This document shows positions 45,401 to 56,865 of a DNA stretch of 64,000 bases, piece after piece. Position 1 is the first letter of the stretch. Every line of letters starts with the position of its first letter. The notes beneath the pieces were generated by a model. The model did not search any database and was not told where the DNA came from. It saw only the letters and a list, made by a program, of their open reading frames with translations. Origin of the DNA: Diphasiastrum complanatum (taxonomy: Eukaryota; Streptophyta; Lycopodiopsida; Lycopodiales; Lycopodiaceae); contig CM055100.1 of the NCBI GenBank assembly GCA_029204225.1, positions 55,633,278 to 55,697,277 on the forward strand. The letters run 5' to 3'. The translations under genes were made by a program, and so were the position numbers.

Positions 45401-48400
45401 CCATGCGATTTGGCAGTTGCGGATAGTGATTCTGTGAAGCTCAACTGCGGAAATCAGGTCCCACAAATCAGCGATGGCCTACTGCTGTCTGTGGAGGCCC
45501 GTGAAGAGGGTGCGGACCAGCAAAGGGCGGGGGGGGGGGGGGGGGGGTGGGGTTCCTGAGCGCCAGCTAGGAAAGTAAACCTGGCAGGTGGCCCAGGTCA
45601 CCCATCTGACCTGTGAAGGTTTAGGTGGCAAAGTGTTGCCATTTGGCAGATTGTGATCACGAATGTAAAGGGAGGCATGCCTCTGAGAAGAGAGAGTGGA
45701 GGCGGTGGTACATCTCTCCCTTTGCTGTCTTCTTATCCTTGTGGCAGCCATGGACAATACTATTTGGATACAAGAGAAGCCAGCAAGCTTGAGTTTGTAT
45801 TTGCCTTGAGTTGATTGTGTTCTCTTCCAACTCTTATCTCCTTTCTTAATTCACCTCTCTTGCTCTTGAATAATGGATCCTAATCCTACCACATAGCCTA
45901 TGTCTCCTACTCATGAGGCTACAACATCTACCTCTAGCTTGGATTCTGAATCGTTATTGGTTTTGATAATCGACAGCAACAGATTGTTGATTTGCAATCC
46001 AAACACTCTCGGGATCAGCAAGACTTGAAGGAATTGACGCAATTAAGGCAACTATTGCATCAACCTTTGTTCACCCCTGAGATTTTCGCTGGGGAAAAGA
46101 AGGATAGAATCCCTGAAGCGGTCTTGTCGTGGATTGATCAGTGGAACTCGCACTTCTCTAGCATGATTCATCCGACGACCACAAGATCAATTTAGTCATC
46201 ATGTACTTGCGAGGTAAAGCTTTTACGTGGTGGCAAGATTTAAGGGGTAAGCCTGACGCACCTAAAAATTGGGAAGATCTTTTTAAGGTCTTTAAGGCAG
46301 CCTTCCTTCCCATCTTAAATGACTTTGAATTTTATCGTCAGTACGCGACGATACATATGGAGAACTGGCCCCTAGATCAATATTTACAAGAGTTTCAAGA
46401 GGTTTATTCTCGTTTTGCAACTAGAATCCCTCTTTTGGTAAAATTGCATTTTATTCTTGGGTTGCCAAGAGACTACTAGCTAGAGGTTAGGAGGAACCAG
46501 CCTCTTACCCTCGAGGATGCGGTCCGCTTTGCCAGGATTTACGATGATACTCGTATAGTGGCCAAGCCTGAGTCTGGTGTCTTACCCGATGTAAAGGGTA
46601 AGAAGCCTTTCTTTCCAAAGAAAGGGAAGGATAAGACAAAGGAAGGGTCTTCTAGTTCTGGTAAATCAAAGAAAAGCTCTACTATGGAGCAGGAAACCTT
46701 TATGAAAGCCAGAAGCGACAATCTATGCTTTAATTGCATGGAACCTGGTCATGTCGCGAAGGAATGTCCAAAGAAAAGGAAGCTAAAGGGGCATCTTTTA
46801 AGATGCTAGGTAACTCTAGCATATCTTGTGTTGATCTTTCCTTTGCTGGTAATTCTGTGTGAGCATTGTTGTTTCAATACGACTATTTTTGGTCCTCACG
46901 ACCTCATTTGGATGAAGGGGGTTGTGGGTGGCCAAGCCGTAACAATTCTATTTGATGCTGGTTCCACACAAAATTTTATTAACTCTAATTTGTTGCAAAG
47001 GCTAAAGGTGGAAACAAAGCAAAGTGACCACCGTTATACAATGAAGCTGGCAACATGAGCAGAAAGCCAAGTTTGGGACCGGATAGTCCCACATCTGCCA
47101 ATTCAAATACAAGCCTATAATGATTAATTAGACTTTTATATTATGAATCTAGATACGGTAGATGTAATACTTGGTAAGGAGTGGTTCTATGAGAGGAACG
47201 AGACGTTGAAGAAAAACTATGTAACACACAGTTTGTCGTTCTTACATAACGGCTCACTCATAGAATTAAACGGAAATGTTGATATTTCTTCTCCGTATAT
47301 GCTTTTTGCTCTAGAAACTGTTAAACGTATGGATATTGTGGATTGTGATTCTAATTTATGTTGGTTGGAAGATTTCTCTTATCATGAAGAATGTAGTTTG
47401 CAATTTTACAATTTCCAAATAGAATTAATGTCTAACAACCTAAAGCAAGAAAATTCACCTGATGATGTGTTTCCTGAGAAGCTTCCTCAGGGTCTTCCCC
47501 CCTCTAGGGGAGTCGACCATGGTATTAAACTTATTCCTGGTAGTTCTCCTATATCTTTGTATCCTTATAGGATGAGTACTAGTGAAGAGGATGAATTTTG
47601 TAGGCAACTGCAAAATTACCTTAAGATGGGCCATGTTAGGCCTAGTAAGTCCCCTTGGGGAGCCCTAGTTATCTTAGTTGATAAAAAAGACGGAGGTACT
47701 CGTCTTTGTGTGGACTTTATAAAATTAAATAAATTAACGATTAAAAATCGTTATCCTTTACCACGAATGGATGAATTGGTTGATCGATTACATGGTGCAA
47801 AGTACGTCACCAAAATCGATTTGAGATCAGGGTATCATCAGATTCGTATAAAGATTGAGGATGTTCAAAAGACCGGGTTTAGAACTAGGTATGGCCATTA
47901 TGACTTTTTGGTTTTACCATTTGGCTTGACAAATGCTTCGGCAACTTTCTAGCAGATGATGAACGATCTTCTTTGTCCATATCTGGGAAAGTTTGTCATA
48001 GTTTACTTAGATCATATTCTCATCTATAGTAAGACTTTGGAGGAGCATGAGGAGCATCTCAGGACTGTCTTAAAGTTACTTAGACAAGAGAAACTCTTTG
48101 CCAAAGAATCCAAATGTGTTTTCTTCCAGAAGAGATTAATGTATCTTGGTCATGTTATTTCGGACCATGGGTTGGAAATTGACCCAAATAAAGTCCAACA
48201 AGTTCGTGGAGCCAATCCCTAAAACCATCCGGGAGGTTAAGTCCTTTTTGGGCTTTATGGGGTTTTTTCATAGATTTATCATGGGTTATGCAATAATTGC
48301 AGTGCCTTTGACAAATGTCCTCAAAGGGGCTAAAAGAACGGGCCAACACAATAAATCTAGTCCTCCGATTACTTGGACTGAAGAGATGAATCAGAGTTTT

Positions 48401-51400
48401 GAGAACCTCAAATATTGTGTAACTACAACACCTATTTTATACATAGTGGAACCTAACAAGCTGTATGTACTTGAGACGGATGCCAGTGACTATGCTATAG
48501 GTGCAGTCCTATATCAGGATGGTAGACTGGTTGCTTTTGAAAGCAAGAAGCTAGACCGTGCTCAAAGGCAGTATTTCCATCTACGACAAGGAGCTTTTTG
48601 CTGTTATTTGTGCCCTGAAAGTGTGAAGAAATTATTTGTATGGCTCCCAATTTACCATAGAAACTGACCATCAAGCGTTAAAGTATATTAACGATGCGGT
48701 TGACCTTATGGGTCGTAAGGCCAGATGGAAGAATTTCATTATGACATGGAAGGGTACTTCTAATAGTGTCGCGGATGTCTTAAGCGAGATTGGAGAGGTT
48801 AATCAGTTAAGCTTTTCTGAGATCCAATCTGAGTTATATCTGTCCTTAAGAGATTTGTGTAAGACCGATAGGAATTTCGGTCGTATTTGGCTAGAAGTCT
48901 TGGAAAGTTCTTCTAGATCTAGTGATGAACTTGGAATGCAAGATTCCAAGATTTCTCCTCAAGACAAGATATTAAGAGATTGTTCCAATAGGAATGGTCT
49001 ACTTTTTTGGAATGGAAAAGTTTGTGTGCCAGAAAATGATGATATTAGGGCCCAACTCCTGCATGAATGTCATGACAGCCCGTGTGTAGGGCACCCTGGC
49101 TCACAAAGAACACTTGACCTTATAAAAAGGAATTTTTATTGGCCAAACTTAAAAAGTCAAGTGGAGGCATATGTTCGCAAATGTGGACAATGTCAGGTTA
49201 ATAAAGTTGAAAGACTTAAGGCAGCTGGTTTATTAATGCCCTTGGAAATTCCCGAAAGAAAGTGGGAAAGTATTTCCATGGACTTTGTGGTTGGGCTACC
49301 TCGGACGAGGAGGCAAAATGATGCTATTTGGATTATAGTTGATAGATTAACCAAAATGGTGCAATTCATTCCAACCAAGCAAACTGTCAAAGCTTCTGAA
49401 CTTGCTCAGCTTTTCGTAGAAAAGTTGTTCAGGTTGTTTGGTTTGCCGAATGACATTGTTAGTGATCGAGATTCTAAGTTCACTGGCAAATTCTGGCAGG
49501 CGGTCTTCGAAAAATTAGACACCACATTAAGTCTAGGGTCTTCCGATCATCTTGAATCGGATGGTTAGACAAAGAGGACGAACCAGTCTATGGAAGACAT
49601 GCTTCGAACACATGTTTCCAGAAGACAGTCGGACTGGGAAATGTACCTTCCAATGATTGAATTTGCGTATAATAGCGCAAAGCATTCAGCGACGGGTTTT
49701 ATGCAACAAATGTTGCTTGTTGCTCGTGATAACGTAAAAACGACTCAGGATAGAGCCCAGTTTTACGCTAATCAAAAGCGACAACCTAGGGTCTATGAGG
49801 GAACTGGAGTGGGGCTCTTAGTAGGGCACACTATTTTCTCTCCATATTCTTTGCTTCCCTTCATTTTTTAATTCCTACATTAGGGTTCATTAGTGGAGTA
49901 TACATAGGGCCCTTGTACATTCATTCAGCAGCTTATTGATTTGGTATCACTTGGGCTCTTCATGGGAGAACCTGATATCTTGGGATGATGTGATGCTAGT
50001 TAGCCATTCTTCGTGGGAGATTGATCAATTAACCCACATGCTATCTTTTCATGTTTCAATGATGCAAAATCTATGAATTGGATCCTAACTTGGTATCAAA
50101 GTACTTTCCTTGGAAGGGTGCCCATTTTCTAGCCAGTTTTTCTATTTTGGTGAAGTTGCCCAGTGCCCATCTACATTATCTTTTTCAGTGAATTTTTAAG
50201 CCATATTGCAGGGTTTTTATAGCTCTTATTGGAAGCTGTCCAACACCTATCTACATCATCTTTTTTGGTGAATTTTCCAGCCTTTTTGTAGAGCATTTAT
50301 AGCTTTTATTGGAGGCTCTCCGGCGCCCATCTATTTGATCTACTTCGGGGGGTTTAACCTTTTTTATGCTTATGATTGACCTTGTGCCTTATTTTGACCA
50401 ATGTTGTGCATTTTGTTCCAAAACGCAATCCGGGAAATCCCATTACGGTTTCCCGAAACGCATATTTTATTTTTGGGTGCCAATATGGGTATCAGGTCTT
50501 GTAACTTACACATTAGAAATATTAAACATCTAGAACTAACTTGCGAATTACAAGAGTGGCAGATTAGCCATGATCTAGAACACTTTTGATGATGTCATGT
50601 TATCAGATCAGATATCTGTACTCCATGGTACTGATCGATGCAAATACGAAGCTTGCCGGTTTTTTTGGGTACTATCACAATGGGTGATACCCAATCAGTA
50701 TGTTGGACTTCATAGATAAATCCAGCATCCAGCGACTTCTTAATATCTTCATCGATCCACTCGCGATAAATAGAGTTCGTTTGCTTTTCAGTTTAAATTG
50801 ATGGTAGAATTCGCGGGACTATTGCAGTGGAATTTATTCCGAATAAGCTTAGCATTCTCCTCTAAAGGAATCGTATGGGCCACTATTTCAGGTAGGACCA
50901 CAAGAGCAATTCACTTACCTAGTTTGCTCGAAGTTCCAAGAGGAGTGCGGTCCAATTTTGGGTCACTAAGTGATTATTTATCGAACATATCTGATTCTGT
51001 ATTATGTGAAATGAAATCACATGGAACCGTATCGAATGACAACAAACCGACAACAATTAGGAAGCATAAGCACCCACTCAGGGCTTTTGATAGAAACGTG
51101 AGTCAACTCAACATGCTCAACAAAATACGAGTACATTATACAGTGCCAACAGTATCTCTATCTATAATTAACCGGATCAATATGGCTCTAGCCTCTATGC
51201 AATGTTATTTTTGCCTCTTTCACTTTTATTAAAACGTTGTTCTTTTGATGCATTCATTGATGATTTCCAAGTTCATTTAATACTAACTAAACTATCAAAA
51301 CAAAAATTGGCCTATTCTTCCACAAAAGAAAAAAACAATTTAAAAAAAAGGGAAAAAAATTGCAATCCAGGTCGCAGATCGCTAATGTTCTAGAACGATT

Positions 51401-52753
51401 TTGCAGTGGATCACGATCTGCTGCATCATTGGTTCTGACATTGACTGGCCAAGTGCCTTTATTTATTGAGTCATATGTGGAGTGGGGGCCCTCGGGCGCA
51501 CTATTTTCCCTCCATATTCTTTGGCCATTCTTTGTAGGAAATTGATCAATTGGCCTACATGCTATCTATTCATGTTTCCATGATGCAAAATCTATGAATT
51601 AAAAAGCCTAATTGATATATTCTGTGTTTGCACCCCTTGGTACCTAGAATAGCCTCTTAGCCAGCAATGCTTTACAACATACATCCCATATGACTCAAGA
51701 ATTAACCAAAGCACAGTTCTTTAGCACACTTAGATCCGCATTGCAACTATGAAACACATTTATTTTCCGAATTAGCTACTTGCTTTGAAGTTGCGCTTCA
51801 CACTTATTGTATCACTTCTCCCATTCATCTAATTCTCTTACAAAAATATAATTTCTCGCTAAAATGGGAATCTCTTGAATTGCTAATAAAGAGCCTTTCA
51901 ACGTGGTGCTATCTGCATTATTATATAAGATGTTCTGAAACCAATGACAACTTGCAAATCAAGGAAATGTTGCATGGCTGATATCAGATAGCTGAAAGAG
52001 AACAAAGACTCATCTGCTTTTCCTCCTGAGTAAAAGATAGGAAAAAGGAGGAGTAAAATATTGTGGGAATGAGGTGGATGAAGGAAATTAGATGTGCATT
52101 GTACAATTTGCAAGGAAAAAATCACAAATAGAAGGTATTTGCTGTTGGAAACACACGTCCATGGCATGAACACCAAAATTGCAGCTGGTAAAGGGTAGCT
52201 GGCAAAGGGATCAATCCTCTTTTATCAGGACTGCTGAGGCTAAAAACAGATTTGGTCAAATAGCATCATAATCCTATCTGGTCGACCTGGACAATTGGTT
52301 AACATATGTAAGTGACTTTAGATGTACCGAGAATTGTATTTGTGCTTGGTCAAACAAGCGCTAGCTAGTCAATTAATGTTTCTCCCTAGTGGTAGCAAAT
52401 CACCAAATTCTAGCCACTTGTTGCAAGGAAGAAGCCCAATGAATGAATTTGAAGCCTTAAAATTTGTCCAAGCACAGATACCTGTGGGAAACCAAACCAC
52501 TGATCTCACAAAGAGGAAACGATGTATTGAGTACATTGCATCCACAATAAGGACGATTCTAATGACAAGCTCCAAATATATGCCTTGAGGTTCATGTGTC
52601 TCAGGAAACAAAAAGTCCTTACATTAAAAGGCAACCTATTGGAGCCTAGCATATGCCATAAAAACATCCTAAGAAACCCTGATACCTCAAAATATTCTTC
52701 TTTTTCATGAGTGTTAAGTTGCCCTCCAAAATTGAATCCTAAACCGACTACCC

Positions 52754-52803
<50 letters not shown>

Positions 52804-52838
52804 TCTGAGTCAATGTACTCATTGACAACGACTACCCT

Positions 52839-52902
<64 letters not shown>

Positions 52903-53009
52903 CTGAATCAATGTACTCATTGACAACGGCAACCAACTGAATATCCATCACATCAAACATAGACTTCCGAGCATTCAACTGATGTGCCTCTGCCCTACAC
53001 ATGACACAC
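42466..53009 (-). CDS. PRXL2/FAM213-type thioredoxin-fold antioxidant protein, 3' exons
   Basis: PRXL2 proteins are AhpC/TSA-related redox proteins with a CxxC motif. The exon at 53009-52901 (acceptor GGTGTCAG) encodes [16 protein letters not shown] and [13 protein letters not shown], matching the family's CxxC-REEA...VxEYIxSE block. The exon at 42890-42570 (acceptor CATGCAG, donor CAG|GTATTT) begins [13 protein letters not shown] and contains [28 protein letters not shown] and [13 protein letters not shown], the family's C-terminal half. The two join in phase 0. A likely last exon, 42501-42466, adds [11 protein letters not shown] and a stop. Internal frames are unbroken. The 5' exons, with promoter and any transit peptide, were not found. 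The intron between the first two is about 10,010 nt and contains an antisense chromovirus. The first donor is a GT merged into a CT microsatellite, so splicing may be impaired. Confidence 0.82.
44705..45156 (+). mobile_element. 5' LTR of chromovirus B
   Basis: A 452-bp unit starting TGTTAGGGACC and ending GAGTCTAACA has perfect 6-bp inverted ends and stops two bases before a PBS. No 3' partner was found. Confidence 0.8.
45159..45170 (+). other. primer-binding site, tRNA-iMet type
   Basis: An exact TGGTATCAGAGC on the plus strand, downstream of the LTR. Confidence 0.92.
45529..45547 (+). repeat. 19-base poly-G run
   Basis: Nineteen consecutive G followed by TGGGG in the leader of chromovirus B. 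It is able to form G-quadruplexes and is also a likely sequencing or assembly weak point. Confidence 0.85.
45873..46809 (+). pseudogene. chromovirus B gag
   Basis: The ATG at 45873 starts MDPNPTT, then a TAG at 45894-45896 and a one-base shift near 45955. The capsid-like region follows ([25 protein letters not shown]), broken by a shift near 46195 and a TAG at 46477-46479. The Lys-rich linker and zinc knuckle [14 protein letters not shown] are near 46730-46770. Order and size are those of a chromovirus gag. Confidence 0.85.
46867..48620 (+). pseudogene. chromovirus B protease, reverse transcriptase and RNase H
   Basis: The protease motif is [12 protein letters not shown] (near 46949-46985; DAG replaces DSG/DTG). 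The RT frame 47143-47952 has [37 protein letters not shown] and [12 protein letters not shown], then a TAG at 47950-47952. In the next piece the catalytic motif reads YLDH: the second Asp codon is CAT at 48013-48015. A shift near 48210 leads to the thumb ([15 protein letters not shown]) and RNase H ([15 protein letters not shown]). The missing Asp alone would abolish polymerase activity. Confidence 0.88.
48621..49805 (+). pseudogene. chromovirus B integrase, 3'-truncated
   Basis: After the RNase H end ([13 protein letters not shown]) comes the integrase HHCC region ([21 protein letters not shown]) and core ([33 protein letters not shown]). A TAG at 49566-49568 falls at a conserved Gln before TKRTNQ. 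The C-terminal part ends near 49805 in an unrelated repeat; the chromodomain and 3' LTR are missing. Confidence 0.88.
49806..50079. repeat. unknown repeat, copy 1, joined to the broken end of chromovirus B
   Basis: Its two ends, GAGTGGGG...CCATATTCTTTG (49806-49853) and GCCATTCTTCGTGGGAG...CTATGAATT (50003-50079), recur as one continuous 120-bp block at 51481-51600. The copy boundary coincides with the point where integrase coding stops. Confidence 0.65.
50595..50905 (-). pseudogene. Ty3/gypsy RT fragment in the PRXL2 intron
   Basis: The minus frame reads [17 protein letters not shown], then after breaks [40 protein letters not shown] and RICID. This is the standard gypsy RT entry region, of the Tat/Athila-like rather than chromovirus type. 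Confidence 0.75.
51481..51600. repeat. unknown repeat, copy 2 (internally deleted)
   Basis: About 85-90% similar by eye to the two outer segments of 49806-50079, lacking the middle 150 bp. Confidence 0.65.
51601..52740. other. intron sequence without recognised features
   Basis: AT-rich; no coding similarity on either strand. Confidence 0.4.
52742..52910 (-). repeat. GA microsatellites and tandem copy of the PRXL2 exon end
   Basis: (GA)n runs lie at 52755-52799 and 52844-52899. Between them, 52801-52835 repeats the last part of the CxxC exon (minus strand GTCAATGAGTACATTGA...TCAGAG) followed by GT and another CT run. A shared CGACTACCCTA phrase occurs at 52746 and 52830. Confidence 0.8.
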
Positions 53010-54067
53010 CTGACACCACAAAAGAAGAGCACAGTGTTCTCAACTGAAGATTAAATATTTGATCATAGATACATAATGCGAGGATAACAACAAAAATTCA
53101 TACAAACACAGCGTTGTCCAGCATTAAAGGCAGGCCATGACTCAAGTATAGCAACTTTAATTTTACAATTAGATATGGCATATGAATAAGCCCCTAAGAC
53201 CCAACGATCCGAATAATACGTTTTTGCAAGCAAAAGGACAAATGGGAATTTGCTTAAGCACACTGTATTGTCGGAGATGGTAAAATTTGCTGCAAAACTC
53301 CAATTCTACTACATCATCTTCAAATAATCACATGCATTGAAAGGCATGTGGAAGCCACTACAAAAGGTTTACGATAAATATTGACTGAAGATGTACTAGA
53401 TCTGCCAACGTGATAGGACACCTCTCCCAATCAAAGACAATTTGAGGGGCAAAATTGCATGCCTAGTCATAAAATTAAAACTGAGAAGCCACTCAACTGT
53501 ATATGGCGACCATTTAAACAAGGAAGACTTAAGCATTGTAAAAAAGCAGCATATGAGACATGCCTTGTCAGTTGAAATATCTATTTGGGTGCCTTTGAGA
53601 TACCTAGCAAGGGAGGTGCTCACGCAGAACACAAGGGACAAAACATAAAATGAAAAAAGCTTCACAGAAAGGGGAGTGAAAGCAATAAGTTATAGAAAAT
53701 TATTTGGCATCAGATAATCAAGCCATACAAACTATTTGGGCGTTTGAGATCAATATATTACTTGTGATTTGGGTCTTTGGACCCTTCAAAGGCACAAGTT
53801 AGGGTCAAGTCACTACTGATACGAAGAATTGCCTCTTTCCTACTGCTAACAGGGCCTAACTAATCTCAGGGCCTACTCTCAAGTAATAACAGATCAAGTA
53901 TCAGAGACCAAGTGCTCAAAAATTCAGATTTTCACTCTTAACTCCCAGATCTGAAAATTTGATCTTGCAGAGTAAAGGAAAAGCAATTTTAAACACTGAT
54001 ACCAAATTTTAGGCAAAACAATACTCTGATACAAAGCTGTAGACCAAAAATTACATAGATCATAAAA
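53010..54067. other. upstream intron or flank of the PRXL2-like gene
   Basis: Earlier exons should lie in this direction but none was recognised; the stretch is AT-rich with no frame of note. Confidence 0.4.
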
Positions 54068-54587
54068 TGGACAATGATAACGCAAAATAAATTTCAATAA
54101 TAGTGATGATGATAACTAGCTGATCTGAACATGTATGTAGATAAGGCTAGGGTAAAGTTATGCTATACTAGCTAAGCTGAGGTAAGAATTCAAGAAGTCA
54201 ATTTACAGAACGAGGCATCATGCCTATTCATAGCTGAATCGATGACACATGTTCTAGTGAGTTCACCTATAATACTCCAAAATTTCAGTTTCCATAATAA
54301 TGACGATGAGAACAAGCTGACCTGAAACTAAGTAGCTAAGACTAGGCTAAGATTATACTATACTAGCTGAGCTAAGCTAAGAAAAATGCTCGAATCCAAA
54401 GTTATAGGCCAATAAGCACATAGATCATGAAATGGACAATGATAACGCAAAATAGATTTCAATAATAATGATGATGATAACAAGCTGATCTGAACCTGTA
54501 TGTAGCTAAGGCTACGGTAAGATTATGCTGTACTAGGTAAGCTAAGCGAAGAACAATTCAAGAAGTCAATTTACAGAACGAGGCATC
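54068..54587. repeat. local tandem repeat, units of about 150-360 bp
   Basis: Phrases TGGACAATGATAACGC, AATGATGATGATAAC, AGCTGATCTGAACCTG and GTCAATTTACAGAACGAGGC recur in order at about 54068-54280, 54290-54420 (partial) and 54430-54587. The last unit is interrupted by chromovirus A and resumes at 60974 (GCATCATGCCTATTCATAGC). The first unit shows the uninterrupted form at 54215-54240. Confidence 0.8.
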
Positions 54588-54945
54588 TGTAATAGATCCT
54601 AACACCACAGTAGGGCAAACACTAACTGATCCACCCAACCTTGCCTACTCCCTGATATAGAGTAAGCCCCTCCTAGCCCAGTGTGAGGATTGGTAGCATG
54701 CTACTGCCAAGTGTCGGCCACGTGGCACTGACGTGGCCGACTGCACGTCGGGACCCAACTGGGAGCCCTATCCTGCTGACAGGGTCCCTAGGCTGTGTTA
54801 GGCCCGCCATGGCTATGGACCGTGCTGGGGCACACTACTCACACTGTCTTGCCCTATTGGTCATGTACACTGGACACGACCCTGACTGTGGTATCTGACC
54901 TATCTGTGTTCTCTAGGGTTCGGCACTGGTTATGAGCACGTAACA
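54588..54945 (-). repeat. 3' LTR of chromovirus A
   Basis: TGTAATAGATCC to GTAACA. Differs from the 5' LTR at four sites (near 54716, 54856, 54932 and 54937). Confidence 0.96.
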
Positions 54946-54958
54946 CTCCCTCCCCCTT
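54946..54958 (-). other. polypurine tract of chromovirus A
   Basis: The minus strand reads AAGGGGGAGGGAG directly before the 3' LTR. It overlaps the stop codon of the polyprotein at 54957-54959. Confidence 0.9.
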
Positions 54959-56865
54959 AAGAGCCGTCTTGGTCCTCTAAGACAAAGTCTGGAAAAATCT
55001 TGCGAAGGACGCTGCCTCTTTCCCAAGTGGCATTCTCAACAGGCTGATCATTCCACTTAACCAGATATTCTCGGTATAGAGTATGACAAGTCTGCGTCCC
55101 TCTACTATCAAGAATCTCCTCTGGTTCATGTGGAGGTTGTTGAGGATCCAATGGGAGAACTAGAACACTGTCCCCTACCAGATTGTCTGATCTGGTTAAG
55201 GCTTTTCGTAACTGACTTACATGAAAGACTGGAAAAACCTTACTGCTGTGTGGGAGTTCTAGTTCATAGGTGACCTCGCCTAGTCTCCTACTGATGGTAA
55301 AGGGACCACAATACCTTGGAGACTACTTAGCACACACTCCTGATTTGAGGGTTTTAGAGTCAACTGGGACTCTCAAGTAGACTTTCTCACCAGTGGAGAA
55401 CTGCACATCCCGTCTGTGTGGATCTGCATAATGTCTGGCTCGATCCTGGGACTATCTAATGCTACGCTTAGCATGTTCTATCATCTGGTTTAGGTCTTCT
55501 AAAAAGTTTCTGGCTGCTTCAACTTTTTCTTGTTTAAACCCTATAGTTGTGGGTGAGCGTGGCTGGACACCGTACATCAGCATAAATGGGCTGTATCCCG
55601 TAGCTGAATGTTTGGTACTGTTGTAAGCAAACTCTAATATCGAGAGATACTCCTCCCAATTAGTCTGCTTCTTGCTGACGTATGCACGAAGCATATCCTC
55701 CAGCACTTGATTTACCCTTTCTGTTTGACCGTCCGTCTATGGATGGTCGGTGGTACTCATATTAAGTTTAGTATGGAGATGATGGAATACTGTCCTCCAA
55801 AAATTTCCAGTAAACTTACTGTCCCGGTCGCTGACTATGCCGGAAGGTAGACCGTACAATTTAAATAGCCCGTCTACAAACAACCTCGCTAACTCTGGAG
55901 CTCTAACGGTTGTTTTGGTCGGAATAAAATGAGCCATTTTGGTCAGACGGTCAACTGTGACCCATATAGCGTCATTACCCTTTTGGGTTTTAGGCAGGCC
56001 TACTATAAAATCCATGGAGATACTCTCCCATTTACCAGCTGGTATTTCTAAGGGATGCAACAACCCTCCTGTCTTTAAACGCTCTACTTTATTTACTTGA
56101 CATTTCTGGCAACTGGTTACATACTGGTGGACGTCCTTTTTCAAACTGGGCCAGAAAAATTGCCTACGAAGAAGCTCATAGGTCTTCTGTATGCCTGGGT
56201 GTCCCGCTCTAGGATTGTCATGACATTCATATAGGACCTGCTGCCTATAATCCTCTGAATTGGGGACACATACTCTATCTCTATAGAGCAAGTACTCATC
56301 CTGAATGGAATACTGTTTCCATTTGAATCCTTGAGTCAACTGACCCTCAACCACTGGGGTTTGCTTGGGTAATACAGGCTCAGAATCCTCGACGTCATCT
56401 GACGACGTATACTCGGACTCATCATCATCCTCAACGGAAGCTGCCGTATTCTTGGATGAACTGGCACCAGTCTCGGGAACTGGTTCTGGAGTCTGTAACT
56501 GTCTGTTCTGAACTGAGTTCCAGATAATAGAGAAGAATGCATCATGCTGGCATTTCCCTCTCAAGGACTCGAGTAACTCATTACGAATCTGAGTAAAACT
56601 CAGCTCGTTTATCATAGGCATTCTGCTAAGGGCATCTGCTACTGTATTGAATTTTCCACACCTATATCTGATAGACATGTGAAACTCTTGCATCAACTCT
56701 GCCCAACGAGCTTTCCGACCTCTAAGCTCAGGTTGATTGCAAAGGTATCTGAGACTCTCATGGTCTGTCAGGGCCTCAAAGTTGGCACCATACAAATACT
56801 GCCTCCAAGTCTTAAGGGCATGGACTATAGAAAAGAGTTCCTTTTCATAGGCACTGTACCTAGTC
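54957..56865 (-). pseudogene. chromovirus A RNase H end, integrase and chromodomain
   Basis: Frame 56795-55737 holds the RNase H end (FEALTDHESLRYL), an acidic linker, HHCC (HECHDNPRAGHPG, CQKCQVNK) and integrase core ([30 protein letters not shown]). TAG stops at 55737-55739 (a universally conserved Gln before TDGQTE), 55452-55454 and 55323-55325 divide the rest. The last 65 codons are a chromodomain (EPEEILDSRG, YREYLVKWNDQPVENATWE), which in this clade reads histone marks to target integration. A one-base shift near 56865 separates this part from RT. Confidence 0.92.

Larger units (their letters stand above)
42891..52900 (-). other. 10-kb intron of the PRXL2-like gene
   Basis: It lies between the phase-0 exon ends at 52901 and 42890. 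It contains a chromovirus (44705-49805, opposite strand), a gypsy RT scrap (50595-50905), a duplicated unknown repeat and two GA microsatellites. The stretch 42891-44704 holds nothing else I can name. Confidence 0.7.

Noticed and set aside
53396-53665. Minus-strand 89-codon frame with a hydrophobic start resembling a signal peptide
   Set aside because: No family match, no splice context, and it lies where PRXL2 exons were sought without similarity.
54683-54898. 71-codon plus-strand frame repeated at 60711-60926
   Set aside because: Both copies are the antisense of the chromovirus A LTR; the duplication is explained by the two LTRs.
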